64,000 nt of DNA from Amblyornis subalaris (taxonomy: Eukaryota; Chordata; Aves; Passeriformes; Ptilonorhynchidae), in contig JACAXG010000014.1 in assembly GCA_018881555.1 (NCBI GenBank), forward strand, positions 10,535,803-10,599,802. The letters are read 5' to 3'. Positions 62,196 to 64,000 of this stretch are shown here, piece by piece. The notes beneath the pieces are model-generated. The model made no database searches and was not told the DNA's origin. It worked only from the letters and a program-made list of their open reading frames with translations. A program made the translations under genes and the position numbers. Numbering within the stretch: position 1 is the stretch's first letter; every line of letters begins with the position of its first letter.

Positions 62196-64000
62196 TATTT
62201 TATGTGAAAATCAACCAAAATGGACTGGTGGGCCTTGTCTGATAAGAAATCACAACCAGTCTGAAGGCTCTTTCCAGCATGCAGAGCAGAAGCTCTATTT
62301 TCCAGAGTTAGTAACAAGGCTACAAAAATAAGAAAGGGGGGTAAAAGTGCTCCAGGATAACACTTGATCATTTTAACTGCTGTTAATATAATGTACCCAC
62401 TAATGTTATCACACTTCAGCATTTAGATAGTTCAAGGCTATTAGGAAAATTGATAATTCACCATAGTAATCTGTTACTTTCCACTCTAGCAATCACTGTT
62501 CCACGGAAGTGGGGCACAGTGCGGCATTCGTTATTTCTTCTTCTGGTGGCATTTGTCTCATGCTGTCTTTTTTGATAGGGTGGTTTGTCTTTTGTTAGTA
62601 GCTTTTGGGGGTATTTTAGTGCCATTAACTCAAAATGAGTTATTTTCAGTGTGGGGAAAGGACAGATTTTATCTGAGAGTGAAACATGGTAAAAAGAAGA
62701 ATTAAACAGGACCGTCTCATTTGCTGAGTGTTCTCCAGCCTCTTCTCTTCTGATGGAAATGCATCAAAACTGTTTGGTTTTTTCTTTTTTTGTGAGGAAT
62801 TGCTTTGACTCAGATTCTGTGAGATGAATCATAACCCACTTTCTCATCTGAGATGTGAAAAAAAAAAATTCCAGCTCTGCTGTCAATGTCAGCATAATCA
62901 ATACAGAGTGATTCTCAGTGGTGCAAAGAGGTAGGGGAGGATTAAAAGAATGAAAAGAATCAAAAGTAGCCAAACTTTCCTGCTGGTTTTAGTACGCTGC
63001 ACTGTTTTCATGTCTCCAAATGCACCTTGCTGTTTGTCATGTCATGTCACGAACACGTTTTCATGTCTCTGGCTACAACCCAAGGTCACAACCAGTGCTG
63101 AAAAGTCAGGAGACTGTCATCCCAAACTGGCAGCAGATCACAAGAAGCCAGCCCTGGCAGACTTTTGGGATGCTGCAAGCAGCCAAGAGTAAACCTGTTT
63201 TGATTTGTGAAATCTGCAGTTGAGATGTCCCCTGCCTGGACTGTGCCAGCACAGATTGTGTCAGCTGAGCAGGAGAGAGTGGCAAAGCACTGTGCCTGTC
63301 CCATGGCCCTGCCTGAGCTAGCCCCATTGAGAGAAATGAAGAATGTCTGTAGCAATGGGGTTGCTGTGGGTGCAAAGTGGAGATGGGAGACCACATCTGA
63401 TACCTTGTCACCAGCTTTCATTTGTGAACTTGCTCATTTGCTTTTTTTTTTCGCTTTTTTTTTCTTGTGTGTCTGCCAAGACATGCACAGAGATGTAGAA
63501 AGAAGAGATGTATAAATAATTACTTCTGGAAGTGTGAGCTAAGAGCCAAACCCCTGAAAAACTCTGTTCACAATACCAGGGTCAAAAGGGGACAGCACAG
63601 GTAGGTTATATGAGTTTTGCCAGTTGACAAAATTTATCTCCCCACTGAGCACAGTGGTTCAGTAAAACACGCTGGCAATAGCAGACCCCTTTGTAGAGAG
63701 TTCAGAGGCTTGGGTGTAACCATCTTCCATAGCCTAGAACACTGTCCACTGCTAAAGACAGACAGCTGGATGTTTGATGTGAATTATTTTCTCTCACAGA
63801 CCCTTCCAAATCACTGTCCCAGCCATGCTAAAGTATTTGTTTAAAGCTGTGAATAAGGCTGTGTTCAGTTAGCAGCAGTATTGAACTTTAATATACAATT
63901 TCCTCAACAAATTCTGGTTCCAGACAGTATCTTGAGAGGTTAATAACTTACTATCTGCTCAGCGTGTGTTGTGATTCTGTCTGTGCTGTCAGGGGCAGGC

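Larger units (their letters stand above)
53841..64000 (+). other. LPP: LPP downstream intron, 5' part (partial)
   Basis: This begins with the donor GTGAGC at 53841 and runs to the window end. No LIM-domain exon (cysteine/histidine-rich coding sequence) was recognised in any frame, so the next exon must lie beyond 64000. Named contents are a small tandem repeat (54472-54511), a hairpin (55011-55038), a CR1 fragment (55385-55640) and MIR-like relics (58580-58670, 62085-62195). The intervals 55700-58500, 58700-62000 and 62200-64000 show only chance ORFs, A/T homopolymers (for example 60870, 62860, 63441) and nothing else I can identify. Confidence 0.85.

Noticed and set aside
53841..64000. A LIM-domain exon following exon B
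   Set aside because: No stretch with the C-x2-C...H-x2-C spacing of the LPP LIM domains was recognised in any frame.
1..64000. tRNA, rRNA, CRISPR array, prophage or bacterial operon
   Set aside because: No internal promoter boxes with tRNA cloverleaf, rRNA-like segment, regularly spaced direct repeats or densely packed ORFs are present; the architecture is that of vertebrate introns.

Overview
The window looks like vertebrate nuclear DNA, most probably from a bird. It is mostly non-coding and AT-rich, with two spliced exons carrying consensus acceptors and donors. Recognisable interspersed repeats are few and old: CR1-type LINE tails, MIR/CORE-type SINEs and one small hAT transposon. I see no Alu or L1. 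Sparse, ancient CR1 plus compact introns suggests Aves. A crocodilian or turtle is less likely because more repeat would be expected. The species cannot be resolved. Single N bases are scattered throughout, but none falls inside an exon.

The one gene that can be supported is LPP (lipoma-preferred partner), on the + strand and cut at both ends. Positions 1-7578 are the end of an upstream intron. Exon A (7579-8253, 225 codons, phase 0 to phase 0) encodes the proline/tyrosine-rich linker. An intron of about 45.5 kb follows (8254-53716). Exon B (53717-53840, 41 codons plus one base) encodes the segment just before LIM domain 1. Positions 53841-64000 are the start of the next intron. The N-terminal actin-regulatory motifs and all three LIM domains lie outside the window.

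Upstream intron: a 192-bp hAT-type MITE with 15-bp inverted ends and an 8-bp target duplication (2478-2685), and an antisense open segment with a possible dUTPase-like motif (3127-3489). Large intron: mostly AT-rich sequence with candidate regulatory blocks, several MIR-like SINE relics, one CR1 tail (about 40.6 kb) and two isolated CpG islands (about 39.55-39.81 kb and 46.07-46.30 kb). Downstream intron: a CR1 tail, two MIR-like relics and a perfect 12-bp-stem hairpin.

The most interesting observation is that both intronic CpG islands contain an ATG followed closely by a splice-donor-like site in phase 0. That phase matches the acceptor of exon B. They are therefore candidate alternative first exons for a short LPP isoform lacking the N-terminal half. 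This is inference and needs transcript evidence. I found no bacterial-type system, CRISPR array, tRNA, rRNA or recognisable microRNA.
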